A stretch of 64,000 bases of DNA from Halothiobacillus sp. (GTDB lineage Bacteria > Pseudomonadota > Gammaproteobacteria > Halothiobacillales > Halothiobacillaceae). Location: contig JADQCE010000001.1 in assembly GCA_016278265.1 (NCBI GenBank), positions 744,001 to 808,000 on the forward strand, in the 5' to 3' direction. Position numbers and translations under genes: made by a program. Shown here piece by piece: positions 45,701 through 55,945 of the stretch (the stretch's first letter is position 1; each line of letters begins with the position of its first letter). Below the pieces are notes generated by a model. That model had not been told where the DNA came from, searched no databases, and was given only the letters and a program-made list of their open reading frames with translations.

Positions 45701-46019
45701 CGGTGACCATCCCCAGATCGTCCATGGCCATCCCGTAGGTGTGCTCGACACCCTTGAGGCGCGCCATCAGCGCCTCGAGTGGCTTGACCACTTGATCTTC
45801 AATCTGGGCGGCGTCGTTGCCCGGCCGCTGTACGAAGATCTGCGCACCGGGGACCACGATTTCCGGGTTGTACAGGCGCGGGGTAATCAGGACTGCCATC
45901 AAGCCGAACAGCGTGATGGCGATCATGATCAGGGCGGTGATCTTGGAGTAGAGGAAGCTGTTGGCAAGCCGGCCGGCGAGATTCAGCTTCGGCTCCTTGG
46001 CGTTGTTCGTCTGGCTCAT
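42708..46019 (-). CDS. RND efflux transporter inner-membrane subunit
   Basis: Proton-driven tripartite efflux pump subunit, 1103 residues. Hydrophobic segments in two six-helix halves enclose large periplasmic loops (about 60-345 and 600-890). The TM4 proton-relay motif is GLLVDAAIVVIENIHRHM: one Asp is kept, and the second Asp of AcrB is replaced by Ala, as in many heavy-metal and other non-AcrB RND members. The second-half TM10-11 segment ALAGIVVRNSLLLIDFILDY is present. Substrate unknown; neither heavy-metal nor multidrug signature dominates. The ATG overlaps the MFP stop by 4 nt. Third gene of the tolC-MFP-RND operon. Confidence 0.93.
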   Translation of the reverse strand: MSQTNNAKEPKLNLAGRLANSFLYSKITALIMIAITLFGLMAVLITPRLYNPEIVVPGAQIFVQRPGNDAAQIEDQVVKPLEALMARLKGVEHTYGMAMDDLGMVTVQFEVGSDEEASLLRLYNEISRNLDRLPPNTSMPLVKSIGITDVPIMSLTLSSEELDSTQLREVGQRVLEQVQNVPEVGASEVIGGHRRVLAIDIDPQRLAATGISMTHLSEMLQGANVVLPGGALTHDNREFRLRTDAAFTGPEDLENLVIGQHEQRPIYLAQVANISYTPEENDQYTTHAYGPANDMGKRAGDPTAAVTVTVGKRAGANAVTVAAAVKEKLAVIERELLPEQVDLTITRDYGDRADDAVNTLIEHLGVAVLVVLIILFFFLGWREALIVTLTVPLTLFVVLGVGWIFGQTINRISLFGLILSLGLLVDAAIVVIENIHRHMHAGKEPSFSDLLVKATNEIGNPTNIATLAVILAFVPMAFVSGMMGPFMLPIPINVSIAMIASLILAYIIVPWTAYRWLGPKARKALAKRQTLEGDPHHEDWLMRNYKRVTKPLLGSRMFSLAFLLFVLGLMIASMLMPAWQFVRDAGMNGPLSPAGVSLKMLPEGNVDTLLLEVNTPEGTATEGTSLIADAVGGVVSRNQYVTDYQTYVGRTGPLTFAGMVRGDMMRQAPNMAQIRVNLVDRHHRPVTSEVAMEMWEQLAPVREQYADSAIKLFLTPPGPPVRAQVLARIHGPDYDTLRDIAGQVRERFDNVYGMINVDDSITADAPEYRIEVNQTKALQSGIAPAQIAKVVHEYVNGQTLGTVHDTDTSEPVNIVLRLDQANRAWIRQIRDLTVTTPEGRAVKIGNLVDIREGTVTKPIMDRDQHPVVFVQGDLLGSSPVYATLTLNKWLNEMELDDNVEISTGNLGFFDTQPNDLEGYQVLWGGDMRLTLDVFRDLGAAFIVALVFIYLLLVAYYQSFMLPVIVMGAIPLTLVGIFPGHWLFDMPFNATSMIGFIALAGIVVRNSLLLIDFILDYRKQGYGLKESVLEAGAVRFRPILLTALAIMFGSAIMITDPVFGGLAVSLIFGTFASTMLTLLVIPIMYYFWQLDQQIKAEKKKARAA

Positions 46020-47164
46020 GACGATGCATCACCCTCGCTTGCGTGGCTCGGTACGACCTTGACGCCGTTGGCCAGTCGACCCTGGGCCTCGGTAATCACG
46101 CGGTCGCCGTCACGCAGGCCCGCCAGCACGACCACCTCGCCGGCACGCTCCTGACCGACGCGGACAATGCGGAACCGCGCCCGATCCTCCCCGTCCAGTA
46201 CGAACACGCCCTGCATGCCGCCGCGATCGTGGATGGCGCCCTTCGGTACCAGGATCGCCGCCTTCTGGTCGAGAACCACCCTCACGGTGACGAAATTGCC
46301 CGGCGTCAGGGACAGGTCGGACGGCACGCTCAGCTTGACCGTGTGAGTGCGGGTGATCGGATCGGCGGCCGACACCAGCCGCAGTACCTCGGCGGAGAAG
46401 GAGGCCGGGTTGCCGTCGTTGTCGCGGTAGCCCACCTCGAGCGTGTCGCCTTCGGACAGTCGCGAGTAGGCCTGGTCGTCGACCTCGACCTGTATCTCGC
46501 GATCGCCGCTGCCCATCAGCATCAGCAAAGGCTGTCCGGGGGTGGCCAGCTGGCCGGGATCGACCATGCGCTGGACGATGGTCCCGGCGAACGGGGCGCG
46601 GATCTGGGCGTAATCAACCTGCGACTGCGCCTGCTCGACCGCGGCCTGGGCGGCCTGGTAATCCCCCTGGGCCACCTGGTAGGCCGTGCGCATCTGCTCA
46701 AACTGCTGCTTGGGTACGGCGTTCTGCTCGTAAAGCCGCTGGAATCGTTCGTAGTTACTGCGCGCGTTCGCCAGCCCGGAGCGGGCCTTCGCCAGTGCCG
46801 CTTCGGCCTGACGGATCTGTGTGTCGACGTCGCTCTGATCGATGGTGAGCAGCGGTTGATCCTTTTCGACGCTCTCGCCCTCGCGGACGTTGATTTCCCG
46901 CACGTAGCCCATCATCCGCGAGGCGATCGGCGATTGGTCACTGGCGATCACCGTGCCGGGGAAGAGTGCCGTGTCGTCGACCTGGCCGGCATCCACGGTG
47001 ACCCAGTCGGCCTGGATCTCGTTCTCTGCACCGGCCGGCGGTTGCTCGGTCGGCTCGCCACCACAGCCGGCCAGCAGAAGGCCGGCGAGCAGGGGGGCGA
47101 CCAGCCGGCGGGGGCGCCGATGGTCTGTGACCGGGGAGAGGGGATGTGTCGCTTGCTGCATCAT
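46016..47164 (-). CDS. RND periplasmic adaptor (membrane-fusion) lipoprotein
   Basis: Connects the pump to the outer-membrane channel. The signal peptide ends in a lipobox LLLAGC (Cys ~34). The lipoyl-like domain (PIASRMMGYVREINVREGESV... DQSDVDTQIRQAEAALAKARS), a coiled hairpin of helices, and the beta-barrel/MP domains (YAQIRAPFAGTIVQRMVDPGQLAT; GNFVTVRVVL) are visible. 382 residues. The start codon is one of two consecutive ATGs at 47164/47161. Ends in the first codons of the RND gene. Confidence 0.92.
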   Translation of the reverse strand: MMQQATHPLSPVTDHRRPRRLVAPLLAGLLLAGCGGEPTEQPPAGAENEIQADWVTVDAGQVDDTALFPGTVIASDQSPIASRMMGYVREINVREGESVEKDQPLLTIDQSDVDTQIRQAEAALAKARSGLANARSNYERFQRLYEQNAVPKQQFEQMRTAYQVAQGDYQAAQAAVEQAQSQVDYAQIRAPFAGTIVQRMVDPGQLATPGQPLLMLMGSGDREIQVEVDDQAYSRLSEGDTLEVGYRDNDGNPASFSAEVLRLVSAADPITRTHTVKLSVPSDLSLTPGNFVTVRVVLDQKAAILVPKGAIHDRGGMQGVFVLDGEDRARFRIVRVGQERAGEVVVLAGLRDGDRVITEAQGRLANGVKVVPSHASEGDASS

Positions 47165-47221
47165 CGATGGATCTCGTTCGTTGGATCGCAATAGGTACCG
47201 CGGTCGGGGGGTGCCGACCGG

Positions 47222-48808
47222 TCAGGATTCGGAGGTGTCCAGTGCCGCTTGCACGCCGTCGGCGCGCACGGACTCGACCCGCTCGGGGCCGAGTTCGCCC
47301 AGCGCCAACCACAGGGCGGCGCGCTGCATGGTGCGTTGAAAACGGGCGCGGATCAGTTCGGCGCGGGCGTTGTCCAGCTCGGTCTGCGCGGCGAGCAGCT
47401 CGGTCATGGTCGCCAAGCCCTGCTGGTAGCGCAGTTTCTCCAGGCGCACGGCCTCTTCGCTCTGGTTGATGGCCAGGCGACGGACCTCAACGCGCTTTTC
47501 CGCCATGTTGGCCTCGCGCCAGATCTTGCCGACCTGGCCGATCAGCTTGTCGAGGGCCTGCTGGCGTTCGGCGAGGCTGGCGTCGACCTTCGCCTGGGCC
47601 CGATCGACCTTGCCCGAGCGGGCGCCGAAGTCGAACACCCGCCAGGTGAGCACGCCCCCGACGGTGTAGCTGTCGTTGCGCAGACCGAGCGTGTCGTCGT
47701 TGAAGTCCTGCTGTGCCATCAGGTTGAACTGCGGCTTGAAGTCCGCCCGTGCCACGTCGACCTCGGCGCGAGCCGCGGCGATGCGACCACGCAGCGCCTG
47801 GATGCGCGGGTTGTTGGACAGCGCCAGTTGACGAGCCTCGTCGAGCGTGGTCTCGGGCAGGGAGACGTCGATCGCCTCGTTAAGATCGATTTCCTGGCGG
47901 GTGTCGATGCCGGTCAGCACCTTGAGGCCATCGGTGGCGTTGGCGGCCTGGTTGCGCGCGTTCTCGACGTCGAGTTCACGCTCGCCGAGATTCACCTGGG
48001 CCTTGAGCAGGTCGGACTTAGTGACCACGCCTTCGTCATAAAGATTCTGGGAGAGATCACGGAAGGAATTGGCCGCTTGTTGGGCCTGGCTTGCGACCTC
48101 GACAAAGGCCTCGGCGGTGTTGATGCCGGCGTAGGCCTCGACGGTATGGAGTACCAGTTGCTGACGGGCGGCCTCGTCACCGGATTGCGCGGCCTGCAGC
48201 AGCGCCTGGGCCTGGGTGCGCATCTCGCGGATCTTGCCGCCGTTATAGATCGGGATGGAAAGCTTCAGCGAGGTCTGGAAATTGTGGTGCCAGCCGGGGT
48301 CGTTGAGATTGTCCGGCTCGGTTTCCAGGGCCGCGGGCAGGTTGGCTGGGTCGTTCGCGTAGGTTTGGAAGAATTCACCGGCACCAAAGTCGTTGAAGTT
48401 CGCCTGCTCCTGCTGCAGCTTCATGCCGAAGACGTTCAGTGGGTTGTTCGACCCCATCACGCCGAACGACAGGTCCAGCGTGGGCAGTAGATTGCCGTTG
48501 GCCTGTTCGATTGCCGCGCGGGCCTCGGCGATGCGCGCCTGGGAGATGTCCACGGCGGCGTTCTGGCTGAGCGTGCGCTCGACCGCATCATCAAAGGGAA
48601 GGGTCAGCGTTTGCTGGCTAACGCTCGCCGGGGTGTCGGCGGTGAAGGCGATTGCGTCGTCTTCGCTGGCCATCGCGTGGCCGCTGACGGACAGGGCGAG
48701 GACGATGGCGGCCGAGAGCAATCGCTGCGGCCGGGCCGGGATGAGGAGGCGAGCCTGCGGAAAGCCATACTCGCTCGTTGAACCCAGGGTGTGGTTGCTG
48801 CGCGCCAT
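47222..48808 (-). CDS. TolC-family outer-membrane efflux channel
   Basis: Outer-membrane factor of the tripartite pump, 528 residues. Two repeated helical/beta units: LSIPIYNGGKIREMRTQAQALLQ and RVFDFGARSGKVDRAQAKVDASL are the conserved F/Y-x-x-G motifs of OEP repeats. A signal-like segment (RLLSAAIVLALSVSGHAMA) lies about 30 residues in. The ATG at 48808 has AAGGA before it; earlier ATGs in frame (48850, 48865, 48910) would give a less plausible leader. First gene of the operon. Confidence 0.92.
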   Translation of the reverse strand: MARSNHTLGSTSEYGFPQARLLIPARPQRLLSAAIVLALSVSGHAMASEDDAIAFTADTPASVSQQTLTLPFDDAVERTLSQNAAVDISQARIAEARAAIEQANGNLLPTLDLSFGVMGSNNPLNVFGMKLQQEQANFNDFGAGEFFQTYANDPANLPAALETEPDNLNDPGWHHNFQTSLKLSIPIYNGGKIREMRTQAQALLQAAQSGDEAARQQLVLHTVEAYAGINTAEAFVEVASQAQQAANSFRDLSQNLYDEGVVTKSDLLKAQVNLGERELDVENARNQAANATDGLKVLTGIDTRQEIDLNEAIDVSLPETTLDEARQLALSNNPRIQALRGRIAAARAEVDVARADFKPQFNLMAQQDFNDDTLGLRNDSYTVGGVLTWRVFDFGARSGKVDRAQAKVDASLAERQQALDKLIGQVGKIWREANMAEKRVEVRRLAINQSEEAVRLEKLRYQQGLATMTELLAAQTELDNARAELIRARFQRTMQRAALWLALGELGPERVESVRADGVQAALDTSES

Positions 48809-49145
48809 GCTGCGTGTCCTTGAATGCGGTTGCGGAGAGTCCGGAGACATCGTTCGCGTTTCCATGTGGGCCGCTGACTTGGGCCGGCGGGCAGCCCGGT
48901 TGCGGTCCATCCCTCATGGGAACGCGGACTCTATCAGTAAATGCTAATATATGAAACCCGCGTGGTAATTCCTATAGATGGGATGCTAGCACGTGGGTTC
49001 GTGCCTGCCTGTCATATCAGTACTTTGCGAGATACTTATAGAGAGTGGGTCATGCTTGCGTGGCGGCCGTTGGGTTAATCGGTATCATCGCGCTTCCCGT
49101 CCTGACGGTCGGGCTTGAGCGAAAGCAATTCGAGGGGAGTGGGGC
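48809..49145. other. AT-richer divergent promoter region between tolC-like gene and truA
   Basis: 337 nt without a coding frame I believe. The central part (48930-49030) is clearly AT-richer than its surroundings. It contains two direct copies of TATCAGTA (48932-48939 and 49015-49022) and two CACG.. / CGTG.. patches. These may be operator or promoter sites for the efflux operon. No regulatory gene lies next to it. Confidence 0.45.
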
Positions 49146-49934
49146 ATGCGGTTGGCCATGGGGGTCGAATACGATGGCGGGCGTTATCACGGCTGGCAGC
49201 GCCAGTCGCACAGCGATTCCGTGCAGGAGCGCGTCGAGCGGGCGATCAGTCGCGTGGCCGATGGCCCCGTCGAGGTGGTCTGTGCGGGCCGTACCGATCG
49301 CGGCGTGCATGCGACCGGGCAGGTGATCCATTTCGACGTGGAGGTCGAGCGGCCACTTTACGGCTGGCAGATGGGCACCATGCAGCACTTGCCGCGTGAT
49401 ATCACCGCCCTGTGGGTCCAGGAGGTGGACGAGTCCTTTCACGCGCGCTTCTCCGCCACGGCGCGCGATTACCGCTACTGCCTGATCAATCGATCTACCC
49501 GACCGGCGATCGCCGCAGGGCGGCTGAGCTGGTGGTATCGCCCCCTGGACGAGACGCTCATGCAGGCCGCCGCCGACCGCCTGCTGGGCGAGCACGACTT
49601 TTCCAGCTTCCGTGGCAAGGACTGCCAGGCGCATTCCCCGGTGCGCACCGTCGAGCGCATCGATGTCACCCGCCAGGGGGAATACCTGTTCATCGACGTG
49701 CGGGCGAATGCGTTCCTGCACCACATGGTCAGAAACATCGTCGGCAGCCTGTTTGCCGTGGGGACGGGCGAGCGATCGGTCGAGTGGATCAGTGAGGCGC
49801 TGACGGCCCGCCATCGAGAGGCCGCGGGTATTACCGCCCCGGCGGATGGGCTATATCTCACCGGGGTCGTGTACCCGGCGGCATACAGCCTGCCAACACA
49901 GCCGCGTCGGCCGCTGTTCGAACAAGTGGGCTGA
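49146..49934 (+). CDS. truA: tRNA pseudouridine(38-40) synthase
   Basis: Modifies uridines 38-40 in the tRNA anticodon arm. GRTDRGVHATGQV contains the catalytic Asp; HDFSSFRGKDCQAHSPVRTVE, FLHHMVRNIVGSLFAVG and AGITAPADGLYL are typical TruA segments. 262 residues. The ribosome site GAGGGGAGTGGGGC directly precedes the ATG. First gene of the truA-trpF-trpB-trpA-accD-folC-dedD-cvpA-purF cluster. Confidence 0.96.
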   Translation: MRLAMGVEYDGGRYHGWQRQSHSDSVQERVERAISRVADGPVEVVCAGRTDRGVHATGQVIHFDVEVERPLYGWQMGTMQHLPRDITALWVQEVDESFHARFSATARDYRYCLINRSTRPAIAAGRLSWWYRPLDETLMQAAADRLLGEHDFSSFRGKDCQAHSPVRTVERIDVTRQGEYLFIDVRANAFLHHMVRNIVGSLFAVGTGERSVEWISEALTARHREAAGITAPADGLYLTGVVYPAAYSLPTQPRRPLFEQVG

Positions 49935-50007
49935 CCTCTGGCGGATTCGTTTGTCCATTCGACAAGTCAGTGCGGCCCAGCGGGGAGTCGAGAGCCCTCG
50001 GGAATCC

Positions 50008-50016
50008 TGCTAGAAT
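50008..50016 (+). promoter_or_regulatory. candidate extended -10 promoter upstream of trpF
   Basis: TGC-TAGAAT (50008-50016) fits an extended -10; no good -35. It is about 55 nt upstream of the trpF start. Another feature, TTGTC-N5-GACAA (49952-49966), lies 40 nt further upstream. Confidence 0.4.
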
Positions 50017-50071
50017 CCGCGGCCCCAATTATCTTTCTTAAGTCATCTTTCTCTCGAGGGCCGACAAACCG

Positions 50072-50702
50072 GTGGACACCAGCCGAACACGGGTCAAGAT
50101 CTGCGGAATCACGCGCCTGGCCGATGTCGAGGTCGCCGTTGCCGCTGGGGCCGACGCACTGGGCTTTGTGTTCGTGGCTGCCAGCCGGCGCTCGATTCGG
50201 CTAGAGGCCGCCCGTGACCTGGTGGCCCGGGTGCCGGCCTTCGTCCAGACGGTGGCCCTGTTCGCCGATCCCACGGTGGATTGGGTCGAGGCCGTTATCG
50301 ACCAGGTTGGGCCGGATCTGCTTCAGTTCCATGGCAGCGAGACGGGACGTTTCTGCCGGCAGTTCGGCCGCCCCTATGTCAAGGCGGTCAGTGCCGATCT
50401 GGATGACGAGGCGCGTCGCCGGGTCATGCAGGACCACCATACGGCGCGCGGCTTTCTGATCGACAGCCATGCGGCCAGCGGACTGGGCGGCACCGGTCAT
50501 ACCTTCGACTGGAGTCGCTGGCCGCAGGACCACGGCCGGGACCGCCGACCCTGGATACTGGCGGGCGGCCTGTCGCCCGAGAACGTGACCGAGGCAATAA
50601 CCACACTGTCGCCTTACGCCGTGGACGTCTCCAGTGGGGTCGAAGAGGCGCCGGGCATTAAGTCGGCCGACAAAATTCATGCATTCATGCGAGGGGTAGG
50701 GC

Positions 50703-50722
<20 letters not shown>
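50072..50722 (+). CDS. trpF: phosphoribosylanthranilate isomerase
   Basis: Third step of the tryptophan branch, an Amadori rearrangement, in the cytosol. The first beta strand carries [11 protein letters not shown] with the general-base Cys; [42 protein letters not shown] and AGGLSPENV are typical. The phosphate-binding C-terminal [15 protein letters not shown] is complete. 216 residues. The start is GTG (50072). It overlaps trpB by 20 nt. trpC, trpD and trpE are not in this window. Confidence 0.95.
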
Positions 50723-51940
<1,218 letters not shown>

Positions 51941-51944
<4 letters not shown>

Positions 51945-52789
51945 GTGAGACGACGAAGCAACCCACGAGCCGGCTCGCGACCCTGTTTGAGCGTCTCAAG
52001 GGCGAGAATCGCGCGGCACTAATCCCCTACATCACGGCCGGTGATCCGGCTCCGCGCGCAACCGTCGAGTTGATGCATGCGATGGTCGAGGGCGGGGCGG
52101 ATGCCATCGAGATCGGCGTGCCGTTCTCCGACCCCATGGCCGATGGGCCGGTCATCCAGGCGGCGCACGAGCGCGCCCTGAAGTCAGGACTGGGACTGCG
52201 TGGCGTGATCGAGCTGGTGGCCGAGTTCCGGCAACGTGATGCCGAGACGCCGGTGGTGCTGATGGGCTATCAGAACCCGATCGAGGCGATGGGTGTGGCC
52301 GCCTTCGTCGACAAGGCGGCGTCAGCCGGGGTGGACGGTGTGCTGACGGTCGACCTGCCGCCGGAAGAGGCCGACGAGTTATCCGCGGCGATGGGCGAGC
52401 GGGGCATGGCGCCGATCTTCCTGCTCGCGCCGACTACCAGCGCGGGGCGCACCCGCGAAGTGGCGAGCAAGGGCTCGGGCTTCGTCTACTACGTGTCGCT
52501 CAAAGGCGTCACCGGGGCGGCCAACCTGGACACCGATGCCCTGGCCGCTCAGGTCGAGGGCATTCGCGAGGCCTGCGCGTTGCCGGTGGGTGTCGGGTTT
52601 GGCATTCGCGATGCCGAGACCGCCGGGCAGGTCGGCCGGGTGGCCGATGCGGTGATCGTCGGCAGTGCGATCGTCCGCCTGATCCACGAGCAGACCACCG
52701 CGGCCGGCGGTATGAACGCCCAGGTGCTGGAGACGGTGCGCGGTTTTCTCGCCGAATTACGCTCGGCGGTGGAAACCGCACGGCAGTGA
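51941..52789 (+). CDS. trpA: tryptophan synthase alpha subunit
   Basis: Cleaves indole-3-glycerol phosphate and channels indole to TrpB. The catalytic Glu and Asp are in [62 protein letters not shown] and [14 protein letters not shown] follow the TIM barrel. 282 residues. GTG start in the trpB stop codon, giving tight translational coupling as in other trpBA operons. Confidence 0.97.
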
Positions 52790-52803
52790 CAAAACACAAG
52801 TGA

Positions 52804-52838
52804 GGGCGGCCCACCGCGGATAATGCGTGGGGTCGCCC
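52804..52838 (+). other. imperfect GC-rich stem-loop in the accD leader
   Basis: GGGCGGCCCACCGC (52804-52817) can pair with GCGTGGGGTCGCCC (52825-52838) over a 7-nt loop with two mismatches. It is not followed by a T run, so it is unlikely to be a simple terminator. It could stabilise or attenuate the trpA-accD message. Confidence 0.4.
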
Positions 52839-52870
52839 CCAGATCGACATCATTCTGGGAGAGTTCGAGC

Positions 52871-53755
52871 ATGAGCTGGCTGGACAAGCTGATTCCATCA
52901 CGCATCCGCACGGAGAGCACCGGCAAGCGCGGTGTTCCGGAAGGACTGTGGGTCAAGTGCGACGGCTGCGATGCGGTGCTCTACCGCGAAGAGCTGCGTC
53001 GCAACCTCGAGGTCTGCCCGAAGTGCGGCCATCACATGCGCATTGCCGTGCGGGCACGGCTTGATGCCTTTCTCGATTCCACCGGTCGCGAGGAGCTGTT
53101 CACCGATATCTCGCCGGTGGACATGCTGAAATTCCGTGACCAGAAGAAGTATCGAGATCGCATCAGCGCCAGTCAGAAGAAAACCGGCGAACGCGACGCG
53201 TTGGTGGTCATGCGTGGCAGCACCGATGGCGTGCCGATAATCGCCGCGGCCTTCAACTTCGCCTTCATGGGTGGTTCGATGGGCTCGGTGGTTGGCGAGA
53301 AGTTCGTGCGGGCCGTCGAGGCGGCGATTCAGAACCGCTGTGCGCTGGTGGTGTTCACGGCCTCGGGCGGCGCGCGCATGCAGGAGGCGCTGTTCTCCTT
53401 GATGCAGATGGCCAAGACCTCCGCGGCGTTGACCCGTCTGTCGAAAAAGCAATTGCCCTTCATCGTGGTGCTGACCGACCCGACCATGGGTGGGGTCTCG
53501 GCCTCGCTGGCCATGCTCGGTGACGTGCAGATCGCTGAACCGAACGCCCTGATCGGCTTTGCCGGCCCCCGCGTGATCGAGCAGACGGTGCGAGAAACAC
53601 TTCCCGAAGGTTTCCAGCGCAGTGAGTTCCTGCTTGAACACGGCGCGATCGACATGATCGTGGACCGTGAGGAACTGCCGCAGACGATAGCCTTGCTGGT
53701 CGCGAATCTGCAGAAGAAGGATCTTCCTCGCGAGACGACCCGCGCGGCTTCGTGA
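52871..53755 (+). CDS. accD: acetyl-CoA carboxylase carboxyltransferase beta subunit
   Basis: Forms, with AccA, the enzyme that carboxylates acetyl-CoA to malonyl-CoA. A zinc ribbon near the N-terminus is complete: [16 protein letters not shown] and [11 protein letters not shown]. The carboxyltransferase core has [55 protein letters not shown] and [21 protein letters not shown]. 294 residues. The ATG at 52871 follows GGGAGAGTTCGAGC and begins with the expected [12 protein letters not shown]. Confidence 0.97.
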   Translation: MSWLDKLIPSRIRTESTGKRGVPEGLWVKCDGCDAVLYREELRRNLEVCPKCGHHMRIAVRARLDAFLDSTGREELFTDISPVDMLKFRDQKKYRDRISASQKKTGERDALVVMRGSTDGVPIIAAAFNFAFMGGSMGSVVGEKFVRAVEAAIQNRCALVVFTASGGARMQEALFSLMQMAKTSAALTRLSKKQLPFIVVLTDPTMGGVSASLAMLGDVQIAEPNALIGFAGPRVIEQTVRETLPEGFQRSEFLLEHGAIDMIVDREELPQTIALLVANLQKKDLPRETTRAAS

Positions 53756-53810
53756 TAGCGATTGCCGCCACGCAAACCGTCCATCACCGGACAAGTCGAG
53801 ACGTGATGCC

Positions 53811-55109
53811 GTGACTCGCTCGGTCGACGACTGGCTCGAGGCCTTGTTGCAGCGCGACCCCAACCGGATCGTTCCGGGGGTCGAACGCTGTCGGCGGATC
53901 ACCCGCGACCTGTTGGGGGTTCGTCCCCAGGCGAGCGTGATCACCGTCGCCGGTACCAACGGCAAGGGCTCGAGCGTGATGATGGCCAGCGCGATCTGCC
54001 GTGCCGCCGGCTATCGCGTTGGCAGTTACACCTCGCCGCATCTGGTGGATGTGCGCGAGCGTTTTCTAATCGACGGCGAGATGGTCGATTCAGCCGCGTT
54101 GGTGCGAGCCTTCGAGCGCATCGACGCCCATCCGGACAGCGGGGCGCTGACCTACTTCGAGTGGCTGACCGTGGCCGCGTTTCTGGTGTTCGCTGAGGCG
54201 GGCGTCGATGTCTGGGTGCTCGAGGTCGGGCTGGGCGGTCGACTGGATGCGGTCAATGCCCTGGATGCCGATCTTGCCCTGATCACCGCGATCGGGCTCG
54301 ATCACCAGGACTGGTTGGGCGAGGGGCGCGAGGCGATCGCCCGCGAGAAGGCAGGCATCCTGCGCCGCGATCAGCCGGCGGTGTATGTCGATCCGGAGCC
54401 CGTCGAGGCAATCCGGGAGTCGGCCGCCCGGATTGGGGCGGATCTGTTGTGTCTCGGCCAAGATTTCGCTGTGTCGGCCACTTGCCCGCGATCGGCGACC
54501 GAGACGCGGCCGGTCTTTGGCCTGGTGCGTGACGGGCAGGTCGTCTGCCTGCCGCAACCGGCGCTGATGGGGCGTCACCAGTGGAATAATGCCGCGGGTG
54601 TCGTTGCGTTGTTGCAACACCCGCGTAGCCCGCTCACCATCCCGGATGAAGCGGTTTTCGAGGGGCTGGCGACGGTGCGTTTGGCGGGTCGCCTGGAGCA
54701 ATTTATCGACCACGGGCGGACGGTGATCTTCGACGTGGCCCATAATGTCGAGGCAGCAGACGCGCTCGCCGCGTCGCTGGCCGATCCGCCAGCCGGCAGG
54801 CGACTGGCGGTGTTCTCGGCGCTGGATGACAAGCCGATCGAAGCAATCGCAGAAACATTGGCTGGCTGTTTCGATGCCTGGTGGATTGCCCCGCTCAAGG
54901 AACCACGGGCGGCGGACGTAGGTCGGATCGAGGCGGCCTTGATTCAAGCCGGCGTGAAGCGTGTGCACCGTGAAGCCGACTTGGCCGGTGCGTATAATGC
55001 CGCGCTTGCGGAGGCCCGAGAAGGGGACGAGATCGTGGTGTTTGGTTCGTTCCACGTGGTTGGTCCATTGCGGGCTCGACTGGATACGCGAGAGAATGCG
55101 GGGCATTGA
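53811..55109 (+). CDS. folC: folylpolyglutamate/dihydrofolate synthase
   Basis: Makes dihydrofolate and adds glutamates. VAGTNGKGSSVMMASAICRAAGYRVGSYTSPHL carries the P-loop and omega motifs (shown in parts: TNGKGSS, YTSPHLVDVRERF). EVGLGGRLDAVNAL and GLDHQDWLGEGREAIAREKAGI follow. 432 residues. The start is a GTG at 53811; no in-frame ATG fits better. Lies between accD and the SPOR gene, as in most gammaproteobacteria. Confidence 0.95.
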   Translation: MTRSVDDWLEALLQRDPNRIVPGVERCRRITRDLLGVRPQASVITVAGTNGKGSSVMMASAICRAAGYRVGSYTSPHLVDVRERFLIDGEMVDSAALVRAFERIDAHPDSGALTYFEWLTVAAFLVFAEAGVDVWVLEVGLGGRLDAVNALDADLALITAIGLDHQDWLGEGREAIAREKAGILRRDQPAVYVDPEPVEAIRESAARIGADLLCLGQDFAVSATCPRSATETRPVFGLVRDGQVVCLPQPALMGRHQWNNAAGVVALLQHPRSPLTIPDEAVFEGLATVRLAGRLEQFIDHGRTVIFDVAHNVEAADALAASLADPPAGRRLAVFSALDDKPIEAIAETLAGCFDAWWIAPLKEPRAADVGRIEAALIQAGVKRVHREADLAGAYNAALAEAREGDEIVVFGSFHVVGPLRARLDTRENAGH

Positions 55110-55149
55110 CGCCGAGCGGTCGCACCGCCCCCGAAGCAAAGAGGACGCC

Positions 55150-55902
55150 GTGGCAGAGCAAACCGAATCAAGCTGGACCGAATCGCGCTTCCGCCAACGG
55201 CTGGTGGGGGCCTCAGTGGTGGTGGCGCTGGCCGTCCTGCTGTTACCGCTCTGGCTCGATGGCAGCGGCATCGACAGCCTGAGGGTGCAGTCGGCACCCG
55301 AAAAACCCACGGTGGAAGGCGAAGAGCGTATCGAGGTCCCCCAGCCGCCCGGTGAAACGGGCGAGCCGCTGGAAAATCCGCCGACCTCGCTGTTCCCTGA
55401 CCAGACCCCGATCGAGGCCCGCGAAGGAGGCGAAACGATCCCGTATCCGTCCGAGTCGGAGGCGCCTTCCCCGAAAGAGGTCGAGTCGGCTTCCACTGTC
55501 GAGGAGAGCGCCGACGATCAAACGAGCGCCCCGGAGGCCGCGGAGGCCACTAGCGTCCCGGAGGCCACCACTCGGGATGAGCCGGATGAGTCGTCTGCTG
55601 AGCCGGAGGCCTCCACATCGGAATCGGATTCGGTATCGTCGGCTGAGAGTCTCCCGGAAATCTCGGCCAACGGGGAATACGTGGTCCAGTTGGGCAGCTT
55701 TTCCGACGAGCGCAATGCGCGCGCCCTGGCCAAGTCGGTCGAGTCCTCGGGATTCGATGTGTCGGTCACACCGCTGTTCTCCGAGCAGGGCACGGTCTGG
55801 CGTGTGCGCGTCGGGCCGTATGCCACCCGTGATCTGGCTGGCGAGGCCACCGAACGTCTCCGCCAGCGTATCGGCCGGGACGGATTGGTGATGACCAAGT
55901 GA
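55150..55902 (+). CDS. dedD: SPOR-domain membrane protein (DedD-like)
   Basis: A 250-residue division-related protein. One transmembrane helix (about residues 20-38: LVGASVVVALAVLLLPLW), a long acidic Ser/Glu/Pro-rich periplasmic linker (about 60-165) and a C-terminal SPOR domain (EYVVQLGSFSDERNARALAKSV and WRVRVGPYATRDLAGE). SPOR domains bind denuded glycan strands at the septum. The GTG start at 55150, preceded by AAAGAGGACGCC, is preferred over an ATG at 55096 that overlaps folC. Linker length and charge are typical for DedD. Confidence 0.9.
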   Translation: MAEQTESSWTESRFRQRLVGASVVVALAVLLLPLWLDGSGIDSLRVQSAPEKPTVEGEERIEVPQPPGETGEPLENPPTSLFPDQTPIEAREGGETIPYPSESEAPSPKEVESASTVEESADDQTSAPEAAEATSVPEATTRDEPDESSAEPEASTSESDSVSSAESLPEISANGEYVVQLGSFSDERNARALAKSVESSGFDVSVTPLFSEQGTVWRVRVGPYATRDLAGEATERLRQRIGRDGLVMTK

Positions 55903-55945
55903 GCCATGCGAGGACCCGTGCGGCTGGCATGGTGAGGAGACGACC

